Source of the DNA: Caulobacter sp.
GTDB lineage: Bacteria > Pseudomonadota > Alphaproteobacteria > Caulobacterales > Caulobacteraceae
NCBI GenBank assembly: GCA_021741355.1
Contig: JAIOXZ010000004.1
Coordinates: 1 to 64,000 of the forward strand
Length of the DNA stretch: 64,000 nt
Direction: 5' to 3'
Shown: piece by piece, positions 61,918 through 64,000 of the stretch
Layout of the letters: each line of letters opens with the position of its first letter
Numbering within the stretch: the first letter of the stretch is position 1
Notes under the pieces: model-generated
What the model was told of the DNA's origin: nothing
Databases searched by the model: none
Seen by the model: only the letters and a program-made list of their open reading frames with translations
Made by a program: the position numbers and the translations under genes

Positions 61918-63104
61918 AACTCGCGCTGCCGGGCAGTCGGCGGACATGGTTGTTGATCGCGGTGCTGACGCCGTTGATCGTGGTGTTTGCCTATGTGGCG
62001 CTGCGCTCGGGCCCGCTTGCACCGGTGCCGGTCACCTTGGTGACCGTTGAGGAGCGGGCGATCTCGCCATCGCTCTTTGGCATCGGCTCCGTCGAAGCGC
62101 GTTACACCCACCGTGTCGGCCCCACCACGGCGGGGCGCGTGCGCAGGTTGCTGGTGGATGTGGGCGACCATGTCGTCGCCGGCCAACCGCTCGCCGAAAT
62201 CGACCCGATCGATCTCGACGAACGCATCGCCGCGCAGGAAGGCGCGGAGGGGCGGTCTTCCGCCCTTGAGCGCGCCGCACAGGCGCAGCTAGCCGACGCG
62301 CAGGCGCGGGCGCGGCTGGCCCGGACGCAGGCCGGTCGAACCGAACAGCTTCTCAAGGGGGGCTGGGTGACGCAGGCGGCCGTCGATGTGCGGCGTCAGG
62401 AACTGCAAGTGGCCGAAGCCGGGATGGCGGCGGCTCAGGCCAACCTCGCGGCGGCCTCACAGGATCGCGGGCGCACTGGCGCGGAACGCGCGGCGCTCGT
62501 CCGCCAGAAAGCCAACCTGCTCCTCGTCGCGCCGGCCGGCGGACTTGTCGTCCGCCGCGCGGTGGAACCAGGAACCACCGTGGTCGCCGGGCAGGCGGTC
62601 GTGGAGATCATCGATCCCACCAACCTGTGGATCAATACGCGCTTCGACCAGCTTCAATCGACCGGCCTTCAACCTGGACTGCGCGCCCAGGTACTGCTTC
62701 GGTCGCGCGCCGGAGCCCCGCTGGCGGGGCGCGTCATCCGGACCGAGCCGCTGGCCGACGCGATAACCGAAGAAGTGATGGCCAAGATCGGGTTCGAGAC
62801 CCGGGACCTGCCGCCCATCGGCGAACTGGCGGAGGTGACGGTGACGCTCCCGCCTGCCAGGAGGTCACTCACCGTACCGAACGCCGCCATTCACCGGGTC
62901 AAGGGCAAGTCCGGCGTATGGGTCGTTGAGGACGGGAAGCCGCGCTTCCAGCCGGTCACCACTGGAGCAACGGATCTCAGTGGGACGGTCCAGATCCTGG
63001 GCGGGCTGAAACAGGGCGCTCGCGTCGTGGCCTATAGTCAGCGCAGCCTGACCGCCCGCACCCGCATCCGGGTCGTCGACCAGCTCGCGGGCGGCGGACA
63101 ATGA
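61914..63104 (+). CDS. HlyD/RND-type membrane fusion protein
   Basis: The 396-residue periplasmic adaptor has an N-terminal anchor helix ('WLLIAVLTPLIVVFAYVAL'), a lipoyl/barrel-sandwich part ('VGPTTAGRVRRLLVDVGDHVVAGQPLAEIDPIDLDERI'), a helical hairpin (about 105-195) and a beta-barrel domain. With a TetR regulator before it and an FtsX-type permease after it, it fits a DevB/MacA-like adaptor of an ABC efflux system. Both neighbours overlap it by 4 bp. Confidence 0.9.
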   Translation: MKLALPGSRRTWLLIAVLTPLIVVFAYVALRSGPLAPVPVTLVTVEERAISPSLFGIGSVEARYTHRVGPTTAGRVRRLLVDVGDHVVAGQPLAEIDPIDLDERIAAQEGAEGRSSALERAAQAQLADAQARARLARTQAGRTEQLLKGGWVTQAAVDVRRQELQVAEAGMAAAQANLAAASQDRGRTGAERAALVRQKANLLLVAPAGGLVVRRAVEPGTTVVAGQAVVEIIDPTNLWINTRFDQLQSTGLQPGLRAQVLLRSRAGAPLAGRVIRTEPLADAITEEVMAKIGFETRDLPPIGELAEVTVTLPPARRSLTVPNAAIHRVKGKSGVWVVEDGKPRFQPVTTGATDLSGTVQILGGLKQGARVVAYSQRSLTARTRIRVVDQLAGGGQ

Positions 63105-64000
63105 TCAGCCTCGCTGGTCGCGACATCCTCCATAGTTGGGGGAAGTTCGTTTTCACCGGTATCGGCCTGGGGCTGCTGATCGGCGTCACCCTGACCATGG
63201 CCGGAGTCTATCGCGGCATGGTCGATGACGCCCAGGCCATGCTGGACAATAGCGGCGCTGACCTTTGGGTGGTGCAGAGAAACACGCTCGGTCCCTACGC
63301 CGAACCGTCGAGCATCAATGACGATGTCGAGCGATCGGTCCGCGCCATGCCCGGCGTCGCGCGGGCGGCCAATGTCACCTACCTGACAATGCAGATCGGT
63401 CACGCCGGACGCGACGTTCGGGTCATGGTGGTCGGCATCGAGGCCGCCTCACCCGGTGAACCCGGCCAGCCCCCCCACCTTGTTGCCGGGCGCCAGATCG
63501 TGCGCGCCCACTACGAGGCGGTCGCCGATGTAAAGACCGGCTTTCGTCTGGGCGACGTCGTGCAGGTGCGGCGCAACCGATACAAGATCGTGGGACTGAC
63601 CAGCCGCATGGTGTCGTCAGGCGGCGATCCGATGCTGTTCATCCCCCTGAAAGACGCCCAGCAGGCCCAGTTCCTCAAGGACAGCGACGCGATTGTCCGT
63701 CAGCGGGCTCGCACGGCGCGGAATCCAGCGCTCAATCCCCCCGGCAATCCCGGCATGGTCGACGCCGTGACCGCATCCCAGACCAGCAATCCCTATGTGA
63801 ACGCCGTCCTGGTGCAGATCAAGGAGGGCTTCAGTCCGGACCAGGTCGCCGAACCCATCCGGCGCTGGCAACGGCTCACGGTCTACACCCGGGCGGAAAT
63901 GGAGGAGATTCTGGTCGACAAGCTGATCGCCACATCCGCGCGTCAGATCGGCATGTTTCTCGTCATCCTCTCCATCGTCAGCGCGGCGATCGTCGCCTTC
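63101..64000 (+). CDS. FtsX/DevC-type ABC transporter permease (partial)
   Basis: The frame opens at ATG 63101 ('MISLAGRDILHSWGKFVFTGIGLGLLIGVTLTMAGVYRGM') and is open to the window end, so the gene is cut (300 codons seen). The first helix is followed by a large periplasmic MacB-PCD-like domain ('DNSGADLWVVQRNT', 'VGIEAASPGEPGQPPHLVAGRQIV', 'VGLTSRMVSSGGDPMLFIPL') and the start of a second helix. An ABC ATPase gene is expected beyond the edge. Confidence 0.88.
   Translation, partial: MISLAGRDILHSWGKFVFTGIGLGLLIGVTLTMAGVYRGMVDDAQAMLDNSGADLWVVQRNTLGPYAEPSSINDDVERSVRAMPGVARAANVTYLTMQIGHAGRDVRVMVVGIEAASPGEPGQPPHLVAGRQIVRAHYEAVADVKTGFRLGDVVQVRRNRYKIVGLTSRMVSSGGDPMLFIPLKDAQQAQFLKDSDAIVRQRARTARNPALNPPGNPGMVDAVTASQTSNPYVNAVLVQIKEGFSPDQVAEPIRRWQRLTVYTRAEMEEILVDKLIATSARQIGMFLVILSIVSAAIVAF

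Overview
The window is GC-rich DNA from an alphaproteobacterium, most likely a member of the Caulobacterales (Caulobacter/Phenylobacterium/Brevundimonas type). The evidence is a PutA without an N-terminal DNA-binding domain beside a divergent Lrp-type regulator, an RcnB-like protein, MmyB-type regulators, and several families of GC-rich hairpin repeats between genes. The genus is an inference; there is no rRNA gene and no complete tRNA.

Region 1 (1-19.4 kb) looks like ordinary chromosome with small accessory inserts. It holds a PQQ-type sugar dehydrogenase lipoprotein, a cysteine-cluster protein, proline catabolism (putR/putA), an RcnB-like protein, a GGDEF/EAL protein, two TetR regulators, a serine hydrolase, two short-chain dehydrogenases, an MmyB-type regulator with a clear palindromic operator, and a small membrane protein. 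Inserted here are a lower-GC three-gene cassette led by a TIGR04255-like protein (3.26-5.13 kb), a DUF559 gene enclosed by inverted hairpin repeats (8.88-9.42 kb) and a PD-(D/E)XK-like gene (15.5 kb).

Region 2 (19.47-34.9 kb) starts with the first 18 codons of dusA, cut off in the conserved 'APMMDWT' stretch, a known insertion site for integrative elements. The rest of dusA is not in the window, so foreign DNA probably begins here and may run past the right edge. It carries a Fic protein with an AbiEi-like N-terminus, then on the minus strand a complete overlapping type IV secretion operon in the order virB1-2-3-4-5-eexN-6-7-8-9-10-11-virD4-LPD7, preceded by two orphan LuxR-type HTH genes. 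No integrase and no relaxase catalytic domain are in view. At 34.85 kb lies the 3' half of a tRNA-Lys(CUU)-like gene ending in CCA, a second likely attachment site.

Region 3 (35-64 kb) is cargo or composite accessory DNA. It contains a histidine kinase/response regulator pair among exported proteins, a Fur-box metal-uptake locus (PepSY protein, TonB receptor, exported CbiX-like chelatase) interrupted by a dead acetate kinase, an acyltransferase, a Cu(I)/Ag(I) CusCBA efflux operon with a CusF-like lipoprotein and the tail of a lost copper ATPase, a broken cytochrome-FTR1 iron permease, a two-domain NarK, a TDT/SLAC1-type channel, and a TetR-HlyD-FtsX efflux operon running off the right edge. 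A 49-bp remnant of a virB11/virD4 junction at 56.55 kb, 45/49 identical to the live one at 24.1 kb, shows that a second related transfer element once lay here. The many broken genes point to repeated insertion and deletion.
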